From: an uncultured Chlorobiota bacterium
Lineage (GTDB): Bacteria; Bacteroidota; Bacteroidia; Bacteroidales; JAADGE01
Direction: 5' to 3'
NCBI GenBank assembly: GCA_947311445.1
Contig: CAMZKV010000056.1
Coordinates: forward strand, 1-52,228
Length of the DNA: 52,228 nt
A program made the translations under genes and the position numbers. Every line of letters starts with the position of its first letter. The first letter of the stretch is position 1. The notes below the pieces were generated by a model that had not been told where the DNA came from, searched no databases, and saw only the letters and a list, made by a program, of their open reading frames with translations. This document shows positions 27,291 through 36,999 of this stretch, piece after piece.

Positions 27291-28397
27291 GTGAATAAGA
27301 AATCAAAAATTTATATAGCAGGAGCAAGTGGGCTTGTTGGAAGTGCAATAGTAAGAAACTTAAAGAAAAAAGGATATACAAATTTTGTATTTTCTCCTCA
27401 TTCAAAATACGACTTAACAAATCAGCAAATTGTTAAGAAGTTTTTTGAAAATGAAAAACCTGAGATTGTATTTCTTGCAGCTGCAAAAGTTGGAGGAATT
27501 GTTGCAAATAATACTTATAGGGCAGAATTTATATATGAAAACCTTCAAATTCAGAATAATATTATACACCAATCCTATCTTAACAATGTTAAAAAATTAG
27601 TTTTCTTGGGAAGTTCTTGCATTTATCCAAAAAACAGTCCTCAACCTATGCAAGAAAATTATTTATTAACATCCAAACTTGAATATACAAATGAACCTTA
27701 TGCTATTGCTAAAATTGCCGGAATAAAAATGATTGAAAGTTATAATTTACAATACGGTACAAATTATTTGGCTGTTATGCCTACCAATTTATACGGATTT
27801 AATGACAATTTTGATTTAGAAAAATCTCATGTTCTTCCTGCTTTGGTAAGGAAAATGCACTTGGGAAAAGCACTAAAAGAAAACAACTTTAACATTATAA
27901 GAAATGATTTAAACAAACTGCCAATTGAAGGAATTTCTGGAAAGGCAGAAATAGATAAAATCCTGCACATTCTTAATAAATACGGCATAACAAATAAATC
28001 TGTAAAATTATGGGGAACAGGTAAGCCTCGAAGAGAATTTCTACATTCTGATGATTTAGCTGATGCCTGTGTCCATATTGCTGAAAAAATTAATTTCTCT
28101 AATATTTTATCTCAAAATTTTCAAATTATAAATCCTGACTTCCCTTATACAAAAACGGAAGTAAGAAACACTCATATAAATATAGGTACAGGAAAAGATA
28201 TTTCAATTAAAGAACTAGCAGAACTAATTAAAAATGAAATAGTTAACTATTCCGGCAATATAACTTGGGATACATCAAAACCAGATGGAACTTTCCAAAA
28301 ACTATTAAATGTAGACAAACTTCACAGCTTAGGTTGGCAAGATAAAATTGAATTAAAAAAAGGGATTGCTGAAATGTACAAATTATATTGTGTCTAA
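27291..28397 (+). CDS. fcl: GDP-L-fucose synthase
   Basis: 368 residues from a GTG start. NAD(P)-binding GASGLVGSAIV (11-21), the serine site GSSCIYP, and the catalytic YxxxK in EPYAIAKIAG are intact, as is MPTNLYGFNDNFD. It is about 50 residues longer than E. coli WcaG owing to an insert after KMHLGKAL. It converts GDP-4-keto-6-deoxymannose to GDP-L-fucose for surface glycans. The partner gene gmd is not in the window. It follows the AraC gene by 9 bp and converges on the CoA-binding gene with only 2 bp between stops. Confidence 0.9.
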   Translation: MNKKSKIYIAGASGLVGSAIVRNLKKKGYTNFVFSPHSKYDLTNQQIVKKFFENEKPEIVFLAAAKVGGIVANNTYRAEFIYENLQIQNNIIHQSYLNNVKKLVFLGSSCIYPKNSPQPMQENYLLTSKLEYTNEPYAIAKIAGIKMIESYNLQYGTNYLAVMPTNLYGFNDNFDLEKSHVLPALVRKMHLGKALKENNFNIIRNDLNKLPIEGISGKAEIDKILHILNKYGITNKSVKLWGTGKPRREFLHSDDLADACVHIAEKINFSNILSQNFQIINPDFPYTKTEVRNTHINIGTGKDISIKELAELIKNEIVNYSGNITWDTSKPDGTFQKLLNVDKLHSLGWQDKIELKKGIAEMYKLYCV

Positions 28398-28399
28398 AT

Positions 28400-28756
28400 T
28401 TAAAAAGCATCAGTATTTAACATAACAAGAGTGCAATTTTCAACAGTTTCAATATTGTTTTTTATTGCAAGTTTTTCAAATTCAAGATTTTCTGTTCCCG
28501 GATTAAAAATTAATCTTTTTGGTTTTAAAGACAAAATATATTCATAATATTCAGTTTGTCTCTCTGCTCCAACATATAAAGTTACAGTATGTATGTCCTT
28601 AAAAAAAGGTGTTCCTATAATTATTTCTGTTTCAGCAATTATTCCCCTTCTAATACCAATAGGAACAACCTCATGTCCATTTATTTTTAATAAGCGTACA
28701 GCTTTATTTGAATAACGTGAAGGATTGGGGCTCGCCCCTAAAATTAATGTTTTCAT
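28400..28756 (-). CDS. CoA-binding (YccU-like) protein
   Basis: 118 residues of a Rossmann-type CoA-binding domain: ILGASPNPSRYSNKAVRLL at the N-terminus, GHEVVPIGIR, and NPGTENLEFEKLA later. Single-domain proteins of this family bind CoA in structures, and their cellular role is unclear. It lies 12 bp after deoC and is probably co-transcribed with it. Confidence 0.85.
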   Translation of the reverse strand: MKTLILGASPNPSRYSNKAVRLLKINGHEVVPIGIRRGIIAETEIIIGTPFFKDIHTVTLYVGAERQTEYYEYILSLKPKRLIFNPGTENLEFEKLAIKNNIETVENCTLVMLNTDAF

Positions 28757-28768
28757 AAATAAAGTTTA

Positions 28769-29653
28769 TTAAAAATAAGAAACTACATCATCGTTTCCTT
28801 TTAGGACATTAATATCTGTAAGAATTTTATTTGCAAGACTACTTGCCCCTATTCTAAAAAGCTCAGGCGACAGCCATTCTTCTCCTAAAACATGTTTAAT
28901 TACTGCAATATATTTTAATGCTGTTTTGCTGTCTGAAATTCCACCTGCAGGTTTTAATCCAATTTTTTTTCCTGTTTTTTCGTAAAATTCTTTAACCGCT
29001 TCTGCCATAACATAAATTGCTTCAAGTGTTGCTGCCGGTTCCATTTTTCCGGTTGATGTTTTTACAAAATCTCCGCCTCCTTCCATTGCTAAAATACTTG
29101 CAACTTTAATATTTGAAAGGTTTTTTAAAGCTCCTGTTTCCAATATAACTTTTAAATGACCTTTTCCGCAGGAATCTTTAATTTGAACAACTTCATCATA
29201 AACCAGCTCATAGTTTCCTGAAAGAAATTCGCCAACAGAAATTACCATATCTGCTTCTGTTGCTCCATATTTAAATGCAAAAGATGTTTCAACTGTTTTC
29301 ACATCAATAAAAGTTTGTGATGCTGGAAACCCACCTACAACAGATGCTAAATTTACTCCCTTAGGCTTTAAGTTTTCACGAACTGTTTTAACTAATGAAG
29401 GATAAACACATATTGCTGCTACATTTGGCATATCAGGAAAATACTTTGAAAAGTTGCTAACATTATCAGCAAACATCTTTCCTCTTGCTTGTGTATCTGT
29501 TGTGCTTAATGTTGTTAAATCAATATAACTGAAAACTTTTTTTAAATTTTCAATATCATAAAGTTTTTCTGATTCCTTTACAATTTTTTCAATAGCTAAT
29601 TTAACTTTTGCTTCATTAACTTTGGTATTATAACTTGATAACATATTTTTCAT
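28769..29653 (-). CDS. deoC: Deoxyribose-phosphate aldolase
   Basis: 294 residues. The Schiff-base lysine is in DFVKTSTGKM (Lys198) and the second lysine in GLKPAGGI (Lys233). The sequence and length are closer to the E. coli class than to the short ~220-residue class. It cleaves 2-deoxyribose-5-phosphate to glyceraldehyde-3-phosphate and acetaldehyde in nucleoside salvage. Cytosolic. It is followed by the CoA-binding gene; no nucleoside phosphorylase lies nearby. Confidence 0.93.
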   Translation of the reverse strand: MKNMLSSYNTKVNEAKVKLAIEKIVKESEKLYDIENLKKVFSYIDLTTLSTTDTQARGKMFADNVSNFSKYFPDMPNVAAICVYPSLVKTVRENLKPKGVNLASVVGGFPASQTFIDVKTVETSFAFKYGATEADMVISVGEFLSGNYELVYDEVVQIKDSCGKGHLKVILETGALKNLSNIKVASILAMEGGGDFVKTSTGKMEPAATLEAIYVMAEAVKEFYEKTGKKIGLKPAGGISDSKTALKYIAVIKHVLGEEWLSPELFRIGASSLANKILTDINVLKGNDDVVSYF

Positions 29654-29731
29654 CTGTCTAAATTTATCTAATTAACTAATATTTAATAAATTGCATAAAT
29701 GTTTGTATTTAAAATAATTGTTTTGTTCTAC

Positions 29732-29772
29732 ACATACGAACACTTGCTTTGTTACGCAAGTAATATGTATGT
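29732..29772. other. Two-stem palindromic hairpin upstream of deoC
   Basis: Inner arms ACTTGC / GCAAGT (29742-29747, 29756-29761) and outer arms ACATAC / GTATGT (29732-29737, 29767-29772) form a bulged hairpin. No T tract follows on either strand. It sits between the MazG-like stop and deoC start and could be an operator or a structured leader. Confidence 0.45.
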
Positions 29773-29835
29773 TACCTAATAGTCATCCCTTTGAGTGTCA
29801 AAATCTTTGTCGTTGGTGTTTCAATATATTCAATT

Positions 29836-30165
29836 TTATTTTTTTAACTTTAGATTATTCCTGTGCCTTTCCTTATCTCTTTTTGTTTTCTTAACTAAAC
29901 TTTTTTGCAAAGCATCTGTTAAATCAACTCCTGTTTGGTTTGCAAGACAAATTAATACAAACAAAACATCTGCCATCTCCTCTCCCAAATCTTTATTTTT
30001 ATCAGATTCTTTAAAAGATTGTTCCCCATATATTCGAGCTATAATTCTTGCTAATTCTCCAACTTCCTCAGTCAGAAGAACCATATTTGTAAGCTCGTTA
30101 AAATATCTAAGTCCAATATCTTTAATCCACTTATCTACTGTTAATTGTGCGTCTTTTATTGTCAT
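29836..30165 (-). CDS. MazG-like nucleotide pyrophosphohydrolase
   Basis: 109 residues from the ATG at 30165; a GTG at 30171 is possible. The metal-binding motif LLTEEVGELARII and the downstream LGEEMADVLFVLICLA are the paired EExxE and ExxxD elements of all-alpha NTP pyrophosphohydrolases. It likely hydrolyses non-canonical or excess nucleoside triphosphates. It lies 10 bp after the e(P4) phosphatase gene on the same strand, giving a small nucleotide-related group with deoC. Confidence 0.87.
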   Translation of the reverse strand: MTIKDAQLTVDKWIKDIGLRYFNELTNMVLLTEEVGELARIIARIYGEQSFKESDKNKDLGEEMADVLFVLICLANQTGVDLTDALQKSLVKKTKRDKERHRNNLKLKK

Positions 30166-30175
30166 AAACACATAC

Positions 30176-31000
30176 CTATTTTATTAATGCATCTTTTCTC
30201 ATTTTCCTTTTTATTGTATCGGGCAAACTAAAATCTCCATTATAAAATCCTTTTTCCCATTCGCCATACATCGGATTTGGAAAAATTATAAATTTAGTAC
30301 CAAAAGTTTCTTTATTTTCATGTGTAATTCCAAAACCAAAGTCATCTCCTCTATGAGCAAATATTTCATCAAAGTCTCTTAAATTATCTCCAAGATACAA
30401 AATAACATCAAAATTTTCAAGAATTTTATTTCTCCGTTCTGTTTTGTCAGAAGTTTTAGTTTTTAAAAACATATGTTCCTTATCGGCAAAAGGGAAACCT
30501 TCATTTTTTAAATTCTCAATAGTAACATCAGTACTTTTTGCACTTCTGTTTGAAACATAAAAAATTTCTAATCCTTTTTCTTTTGCAAAATTGCAAAAAT
30601 CTACTGCTCCGGGTAGGGCTTTGGCTCTTTTTTCATTAACCCATTTTGCCCAACTATCTTTTTTATAAGATGTTCCATTAAGAATTAAAGACGAAGTATA
30701 AGGACTATTATTTAAAATAGTTTCATCAATATCTGTAATAATAGCCTTTGTTTTTCTTTTTTTAATTTTGAGTCTGTCCTTTTTAACATTTTTTTCAACT
30801 AACATTTTTGCTAAATTAAAATTCTGCAAATAAATTGCTTGAACTTCAGCTGCTCTTTGATACCACAAGGTTCCCATTGTAAGATGTTCCGAATTTAATA
30901 GTGTGTCAGTCTTTGGTTTTTCAGCACTTACTTCTTCATTTTCACAACAAGAAGATAAAAACAAAACAACTCCTAAACTTAATAATAAAACATTTTTCAT
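30176..31000 (-). CDS. e(P4)-type acid phosphatase / 5'-nucleotidase lipoprotein
   Basis: 274 residues. Lipoprotein signal ending LSSC (Cys18). HAD phosphatase motif 1 is IITDIDETILNN (Asp90, Asp92), and the late motif is YLGDNLRDFDEIF. This is the class C acid phosphatase family of Haemophilus e(P4), which dephosphorylates nucleoside monophosphates and NMN at the outer membrane so the nucleoside can enter. A salvage role fits with deoC and the MazG-like gene downstream, and with a NadR-like kinase elsewhere in the window. Confidence 0.9.
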   Translation of the reverse strand: MKNVLLLSLGVVLFLSSCCENEEVSAEKPKTDTLLNSEHLTMGTLWYQRAAEVQAIYLQNFNLAKMLVEKNVKKDRLKIKKRKTKAIITDIDETILNNSPYTSSLILNGTSYKKDSWAKWVNEKRAKALPGAVDFCNFAKEKGLEIFYVSNRSAKSTDVTIENLKNEGFPFADKEHMFLKTKTSDKTERRNKILENFDVILYLGDNLRDFDEIFAHRGDDFGFGITHENKETFGTKFIIFPNPMYGEWEKGFYNGDFSLPDTIKRKMRKDALIK

Positions 31001-31059
31001 TTTTTTTTAATTTTACGCAATTTACAATTTCTTATTTAATTTTTTAATCTGATTTTTAA

Positions 31060-31512
31060 TTATTCTTTATTTTTACTGTCAATAATAATAGTAACAGGCC
31101 CATCATTTATAAGTGAAATTTGCATATCTGCTCCAAATTTCCCTGTTTGTATTTTAATTCCGCTGATAATTTCTAATTCTTTTATAAATCTTTCATATAG
31201 TGGAATTGAAATATCCGGTTTTGCAGCTTTAATATAGGATGGTCTGTTTCCTTTTTTGGTTTTGGCATGGAGCGTAAACTGGCTTACAACAAGTATTTCT
31301 CCTTTTACATCCATAACGGATAAGTTCATAACATCCTCATTGTCAGGGAATATACGCATTGCAGTGATTTTTTTACTCATCCATTTTAAATCATCTTCAG
31401 TGTCTCCATTTTCAAATCCTGCAAGAATTAAAAGCCCCTTTCCAATTTGCGATTTAACATCTCCTGCAATACTAACAAAACTTCCATTAACTCTTTGAAT
31501 TACAACTTTCAT
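31060..31512 (-). CDS. dtd: D-aminoacyl-tRNA deacylase
   Basis: 150 residues, normal length. Both family motifs are present: the VSQFTL segment and the C-terminal DGPVT (in LINDGPVTIII). It releases D-amino acids wrongly attached to tRNA (a proofreading enzyme). It lies 59 bp upstream of the phosphatase gene and 64 bp after asd; a long palindrome lies in the latter gap. Confidence 0.93.
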   Translation of the reverse strand: MKVVIQRVNGSFVSIAGDVKSQIGKGLLILAGFENGDTEDDLKWMSKKITAMRIFPDNEDVMNLSVMDVKGEILVVSQFTLHAKTKKGNRPSYIKAAKPDISIPLYERFIKELEIISGIKIQTGKFGADMQISLINDGPVTIIIDSKNKE

Positions 31513-31533
31513 TTTAGTTTGTGTTTAATTTTG

Positions 31534-31566
31534 AGATTTGCAAAATCTTTAAGATTTAGCAAATCT
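31534..31566. repeat. 33-bp near-perfect palindrome between asd and dtd
   Basis: Arms AGATTTGC / GCAAATCT (31534-31541, 31559-31566) and inner arms AAATCTT / AAGATTT (31543-31549, 31551-31557) nest around one base, interrupted only by an A-A mismatch. No U tract follows on the dtd-asd coding strand. It could be an operator or an RNA processing hairpin. Confidence 0.6.
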
Positions 31567-31576
31567 ATTTTAAAAA

Positions 31577-32560
31577 CTACAAAAAATTAGTTTTTATAAA
31601 TTCCGCAATCTGAACAGCATTGGTAGCTGCTCCTTTCCTTAAATTGTCTGCAACAATCCACAAATTTAAACTTTTTTCTTGCGAAAAATCTCTCCTAATT
31701 CTACCTACAAAAACATCATCCTTGTCTTTTGCAATAATAGGCATAGGATAAATATTTTTAGACACATCATCCTGAACCACAACACCGGCAGTTTTTTCTA
31801 GAAGTCTTTTTATATCATCAATTTCAAAATCTTTTTCAAATTCTACATTAACAGATTCTGAATGCCCTCCTTCTACCGGAACTCTCACAGCTGTTGCTGT
31901 TAATCTTATGCTTTTATCTAAAATTTTATGCGTTTCATTAACGAGTTTAAGCTCTTCTTTTGTGTAATCATTTTCTGTAAAATCATCGCAATGTGGCAAG
32001 CAATTTTTATATATTTGATGCGGATAAACTTTATTTTCAGAAACATTATTTTCTTCATTTTCAAGTTGTTTAACAGCTTTTACGCCTGTTCCCGAAACTG
32101 ACTGATAGGTTGAAACTACAACTCTTTTTATATTATATTTTTTATGAAGCGGTGCTAAAACCATTAACATCTGAATTGTTGAACAATTTGGATTTGCAAT
32201 AATTTTATCTTCTTTCCGGAGAAGATTTGCATTAATTTCTGGAATAATTAATTTTTTATCCATATCCATTCTCCAAGCCGAAGAATTATCAATAACAAAA
32301 ATTCCTTTATTTGCAAAAAGTGGTGCATATTTTAAAGATATTGAACTTCCGGCCGAGAAAATTACAATCTCCGGATTAAGCACAATTGCATCCTCAATAG
32401 AAATAATTTTATACTGTTTAGATTTGAATGTAACAAGTTTATTTACAGACTTTTCTGATGCCACAGGGATTAAATTGCACACAGAAAATTTTCTTTCATT
32501 TAAAACTTTTAAAATTAGCTGCCCTACCATTCCTGTTACTCCTACTACTGCAATTTTCAT
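31577..32560 (-). CDS. asd: Aspartate-semialdehyde dehydrogenase
   Basis: 327 residues. NADP-binding VGVTGMVGQLIL at the N-terminus, the catalytic cysteine in IIANPNCSTIQ (Cys126), and the histidine in EGGHSESVNVEF (His233) are intact. It reduces aspartyl phosphate to the semialdehyde for lysine/diaminopimelate, threonine and methionine. Cytosolic. Divergent from the giant LTD protein gene; overlapping promoter elements lie in the 98-bp gap. Confidence 0.95.
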   Translation of the reverse strand: MKIAVVGVTGMVGQLILKVLNERKFSVCNLIPVASEKSVNKLVTFKSKQYKIISIEDAIVLNPEIVIFSAGSSISLKYAPLFANKGIFVIDNSSAWRMDMDKKLIIPEINANLLRKEDKIIANPNCSTIQMLMVLAPLHKKYNIKRVVVSTYQSVSGTGVKAVKQLENEENNVSENKVYPHQIYKNCLPHCDDFTENDYTKEELKLVNETHKILDKSIRLTATAVRVPVEGGHSESVNVEFEKDFEIDDIKRLLEKTAGVVVQDDVSKNIYPMPIIAKDKDDVFVGRIRRDFSQEKSLNLWIVADNLRKGAATNAVQIAEFIKTNFL

Positions 32561-32581
32561 TTTTTTGACTATTAATATGCT

Positions 32582-32611
32582 TGTTTATATAATAATATAT
32601 GTTAATTTTGA
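32582..32611 (+). promoter_or_regulatory. Predicted promoter of the LTD protein gene
   Basis: TTG (32582-32584), a 19-bp spacer, then TAATTTTG (32604-32611). The ATG is 48 bp downstream. Good match to the Bacteroidota consensus. Confidence 0.58.
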
Positions 32612-32621
32612 AACTGATAGC

Positions 32622-32629
32622 AAAAATAT
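32622..32629 (-). promoter_or_regulatory. Candidate -7 box for asd
   Basis: TATTTTTG on the minus strand, 62 bp before the asd ATG. The -33 spacing is poor. Confidence 0.35.
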
Positions 32630-32658
32630 AATTTAATAATACAAAATATAATATTAGT

Positions 32659-35600
32659 ATGAGAAATTTTCTATTCATTGTCATAGTTCTGTTTCCTTTT
32701 CTCTTGAACGCTCAAATTAATGATGATTTTGAAGACGGAGATTTAAACAATTGGACAGAAAGTACTGCGGGACACTTTGCAGCATCTTCTGAAAACCCTA
32801 TAAATGGAACATATTCATTGCATCATGTTTTTGATAATACAACTGCAGGACACGATCAAATTTCTATTCCTTTCGGTACATTTGACATAAGTGCCGAAAC
32901 TACTACTTGGAGATTTCAAACAAGATATGAATACAATCCTTCGGGAGATAATACTTGGAGTGTTTTTCTTTTTGCAGACAATAATGCTTCGGAAATGTTT
33001 CCGGGAGGAAATATTAACGGATATGTTTTCGGTGTAAACTTTTCCGGAACTTCTGACTTTGTTAAACTTTGGAAAATAACAAACGGAAGTGCATCTCAAA
33101 TTGTAAATACAAATTATAATTGGCAAACAAATATTGGAACATCAAGCACTGCCGGATTTGAAATAAAAAGAACAGTAGCAGGAGATTGGTCAATTTTTAT
33201 TGACGATAACGGTGGTTTTGATAATCTTATTCAAATAGGAACAACAACAAATAATACAGACTTTAATACAACTAATTATTTTGGTATTTGTTATGAATAT
33301 ACTTCTACTGCTGACCAGAATTTATGGTTAGATGATTTTTATTTAGGTTCTGAAATTGCCGACACAGAAGCTCCGGAAATACAAAACATTGAAGCAATTT
33401 CAAACAACACAATACTTGTTAATTTTAATGAAAACTTACTTGAAACAACAGCAGAAAATATTTCAAATTTTTCTGTTGACGGAGGAATAGGCAATCCAAC
33501 AAGTGCAACATTGAATATTTCTGATAATAAGCAAGTTGAGCTTGTTTTTTCAGGAACTTTTATTAATGATAACGAATATACTTTAACTGCAAACAATGTT
33601 GAAGATTTAAGCGGAAATGCAACAAGCAATGAAACAGGAACTTATACATATACGCAAATTGATGCAACTAATGTTTATATTATTTCGGCAACAGAACTAG
33701 ATGTTGTTTTTAACAAAACAGTTGATATTATAAGTGCCGAAACTACATTAAATTATTCTGTTAATAACGGAATAGGAAATCCTGCAAGTGCAACTGTTGA
33801 CGGAACAGATAATAAATTAGTACATCTTACTTTTGCTTCAAATTTTCAACTTGAGCAATCTTACACAATAACGATTAATAATGTTGAAGACCTAATTGGA
33901 AATATTATGAACACAGCAAATTTGGACTTCTTTTTCTATGAAGTTCAAGCATACGATTTAGTTATAAATGAAATAATGTGTGACGTAAATCCTGCACCCG
34001 AAGCATTACCGGTTCACGAGTATGTTGAAATTTATAACAATTCAGATTATGACATTAATCTTAGCGGATGGACATTTAAAATTGGAGATAATACTCCAAA
34101 AGACTTTCCTAATAAAATAATACCCGTGGGAGAATACGGAATAATTTGTGAGGATTTGGCAGAAGCAGAATTTAATTCATTTGGAATTACCCTAGGAATT
34201 ATGAATCCTTCTGAACTTACTACAACAGGTAAAAGACTTGTAATAAGAAACGAAAATAATATTATTATTGAAGATTTAACATATTCAATTGATTGGTATG
34301 ACGATACGGATAAAGACGGAGGAGGTTGGTCTATTGAAAGAATTGATCCTTTAAATTTTTGTGGAGAAAATGAAAATTGGACAGCAACAGTTGATTATAC
34401 GGGAGGAACACCTGGAAGATTAAATTCTGTATATGCAACAAACCCGGACAATTCGGCTCCGGAAATTTCTTCTATTAAATTAATTTCTTCAAAACATTTG
34501 GAAATTACATTTTCTGAAAAAGTTGAACAAAACATTGCCGAAACAATTACAAATTACACATTAAACGGAACAATAAATCCGACATCAGCTCTAATTAGTT
34601 CTGAAAGCACAGCAGTTGTAAATATATATTTTACCGACAATTTCAATATCGGAAATAATACAATTTTAATTCAAAATATTGAAGATAATTGTAGCAATGT
34701 TTTAAATGATTATTCCGAGAACTTCGATTATCAACTTATTTATCCCTTGTCAATTGAGATAATGTCAGAAAATCAGTTAAGAATTCACTTTTCTGAAAAA
34801 GCAGAACTAAATTCCGCACAAGAGCAAACCAACTATTTAGTTAATAATGGAATAGGAAATGCTAATGTTGCAATAATAAGCAATGCGGACAGTACAATTG
34901 TAAATCTTCAATTTGCAAATTCTTTTTCTCTTGAACAAACATATACAATAACTATTGAAAATGTTAAAGATGTAAATTCCAATAATATGAATACTGCAAA
35001 TATTGATTTTGTATATTATATCGCAAAACCTTTTGATATTGTTATTAATGAAATAATGTGCGATATAAACCCGGCACCTCTTACATTACCTGCTGAAAAA
35101 TATGTTGAATTATACAATACATCTTCTTTCGATTTGGACTTAACAGATTGGTATTTTCTTTCAGAAGGACAATCGGAAAGAGTTTTTCCTTATTTAACAT
35201 TAAGATCTCATGAATTTTTAATTCTTTGTGAAGAAGGTAATGAAAATCTTTTTGCACCATACGGAAATGTTTTAGGATTTTTAACATCAAGCGACATAAT
35301 TGCATCCGGAAGAAATTTAAAATTATACTCATCCGACAATACAATTATTGAAGAAATAACATACTCTGACAATTGGTACGGCGATGAAGACAAAGACAAC
35401 GGAGGTTGGTCTTTGGAAAGAATTGATCCTACAAACTTTTGCGGAGAACAAGCAAACTGGAAGGCTTGCAATAACAGTTACGGTGGTAGTCCGGGAACAG
35501 AAAATTCTGTTTTTGCATCAAACCAAGATAATATTGCTCCTGATTTAATAAATGTAGATATTATTTCTTCAAATTTTATAAAATTAACTTTCAATGAAAA

Positions 35601-36966
35601 TATTAGTTATTTAAGTGGAAATGACACATTAAACTATTCGATAAATAATGGCATTAACAATCCACATGAAGCAAGTGTTGAAACCGAAGACAGGAAAATT
35701 GTTTACTTAAAATTCAGCTCTCAATTTGCTGACGGACAAGAAAATACACTAACACTTGAAAACATAAAAGACAACTGTGGCAATTCAATGATTACAACAG
35801 AAATTGATTTTACTTATCATTCATTGCATCCTGTTGAACTTTGGGTAAAAGATGAAAAAAGACTTAAAATTAAATTTTCAGAAACTGTTGATTTAACAAG
35901 CGGAACTACATTAACAAATTACACGGGAGATAACAGTGTTGGAAATCCATTTTATGTAGCAAGGGAAACTACAGATACAACTATTGTCTATCTCGAATTT
36001 GAAAATAATTTTCCTGATGGAGAAGACATTACGTTAACAATTTCAGGAGTTAAAGACATCAACGGAAACACAATGGAAACTACTGATTTAATTTTTTCAT
36101 ATTATACTCCCAAAAAAGAAGATATTGCTATAAATGAAATTCTATTTTACCCAAATTCCGGAGGAAGTGAATTTGTAGAACTTTATAATAATTCTAATAA
36201 CAAAATAGACTTAATAAATATTCAAATTGCAACATGGGATGAGAAAAAAGATACAATAAAATCTTTAACTCGTCTTTCAGAAACAAATAAATATTTTGAA
36301 CCCGAAACTTATTTAGCCTTCACAAAAAGCAAAGAAGGTGTATTAACTTATTATATGAGCAAGAATCATGAGAATATTATTGAATTACCATCTTTCCCTT
36401 CATTTAATAATGATGCGGGTAAAGTAATATTAATGTATAAAGATACCTCAAGGATTGATGAATTTAATTATTACAAAGGAATGCACTTTCAACTTCTGGA
36501 TAATAAAGGAAAAGGAGTGTCTTTAGAACGAGTTAACTATAATAAACCAACAGAAGAAGTTTCAAATTGGCATTCTGCATCTGAATATGTTGGTTTTGCA
36601 ACTCCTGCCTATAAAAACTCTCAATATAGCGAAAATGTTAATTCCAAAGAGAAACCAATTACAATAGAACCATATATGTTTTCTCCTGATAATGACGGTT
36701 TTGAAGATTATGCTAACATAAATTATAAATTTGAAAAACCCGGTTATGTTGCAACTGTAATAGTTTTTGATGCAAAAGGACGGAAGGTTAAACAAATTGC
36801 AAATAATTATTTGTTGGCAGTTGAAGGAACATTAAGTTGGGATGGATTATATGAAAACGGAAGGCTTGCACCTGCAGGAACGTACTTAATTCTTTTTAAT
36901 ATATTTGATACAGAGGGCAATACAAAAACATATAAATTACCTGTTGTTTCTGCCGTACGATTTTAA
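32659..36966 (+). CDS. Giant surface protein: three Ig-Ig-LTD units with FlgD-like C-terminus
   Basis: 1435 residues. A signal peptide (1-19, LLNAQ) is followed by a jelly-roll-like region (to about 230). Then comes a super-repeat of about 360 residues present three times: two SbsA-like Ig modules and a lamin-tail domain (LTD). The LTDs start near 432, 793 and 1154 with VINEIMCD, VINEIMCD and AINEILFY. Ig modules start near 234, 334, 595, 694, 957 and 1056. The last ~100 residues (FSPDNDGFEDYANI ... WDGLYENGRLAPAGTY) are a FlgD/T9SS-type C-terminal domain. It is probably exported and surface-attached. It may act as an adhesin or scaffold; this is inference. Confidence 0.85.
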   Translation: MRNFLFIVIVLFPFLLNAQINDDFEDGDLNNWTESTAGHFAASSENPINGTYSLHHVFDNTTAGHDQISIPFGTFDISAETTTWRFQTRYEYNPSGDNTWSVFLFADNNASEMFPGGNINGYVFGVNFSGTSDFVKLWKITNGSASQIVNTNYNWQTNIGTSSTAGFEIKRTVAGDWSIFIDDNGGFDNLIQIGTTTNNTDFNTTNYFGICYEYTSTADQNLWLDDFYLGSEIADTEAPEIQNIEAISNNTILVNFNENLLETTAENISNFSVDGGIGNPTSATLNISDNKQVELVFSGTFINDNEYTLTANNVEDLSGNATSNETGTYTYTQIDATNVYIISATELDVVFNKTVDIISAETTLNYSVNNGIGNPASATVDGTDNKLVHLTFASNFQLEQSYTITINNVEDLIGNIMNTANLDFFFYEVQAYDLVINEIMCDVNPAPEALPVHEYVEIYNNSDYDINLSGWTFKIGDNTPKDFPNKIIPVGEYGIICEDLAEAEFNSFGITLGIMNPSELTTTGKRLVIRNENNIIIEDLTYSIDWYDDTDKDGGGWSIERIDPLNFCGENENWTATVDYTGGTPGRLNSVYATNPDNSAPEISSIKLISSKHLEITFSEKVEQNIAETITNYTLNGTINPTSALISSESTAVVNIYFTDNFNIGNNTILIQNIEDNCSNVLNDYSENFDYQLIYPLSIEIMSENQLRIHFSEKAELNSAQEQTNYLVNNGIGNANVAIISNADSTIVNLQFANSFSLEQTYTITIENVKDVNSNNMNTANIDFVYYIAKPFDIVINEIMCDINPAPLTLPAEKYVELYNTSSFDLDLTDWYFLSEGQSERVFPYLTLRSHEFLILCEEGNENLFAPYGNVLGFLTSSDIIASGRNLKLYSSDNTIIEEITYSDNWYGDEDKDNGGWSLERIDPTNFCGEQANWKACNNSYGGSPGTENSVFASNQDNIAPDLINVDIISSNFIKLTFNENISYLSGNDTLNYSINNGINNPHEASVETEDRKIVYLKFSSQFADGQENTLTLENIKDNCGNSMITTEIDFTYHSLHPVELWVKDEKRLKIKFSETVDLTSGTTLTNYTGDNSVGNPFYVARETTDTTIVYLEFENNFPDGEDITLTISGVKDINGNTMETTDLIFSYYTPKKEDIAINEILFYPNSGGSEFVELYNNSNNKIDLINIQIATWDEKKDTIKSLTRLSETNKYFEPETYLAFTKSKEGVLTYYMSKNHENIIELPSFPSFNNDAGKVILMYKDTSRIDEFNYYKGMHFQLLDNKGKGVSLERVNYNKPTEEVSNWHSASEYVGFATPAYKNSQYSENVNSKEKPITIEPYMFSPDNDGFEDYANINYKFEKPGYVATVIVFDAKGRKVKQIANNYLLAVEGTLSWDGLYENGRLAPAGTYLILFNIFDTEGNTKTYKLPVVSAVRF

Positions 36967-36999
36967 ATAAAATTTGTAAAAATATCCAAAAAAACAATA

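Noticed and set aside
29795-30187. 130-codon plus-strand open frame
   Set aside because: Antisense to the MazG-like gene, whose metal motifs are intact.
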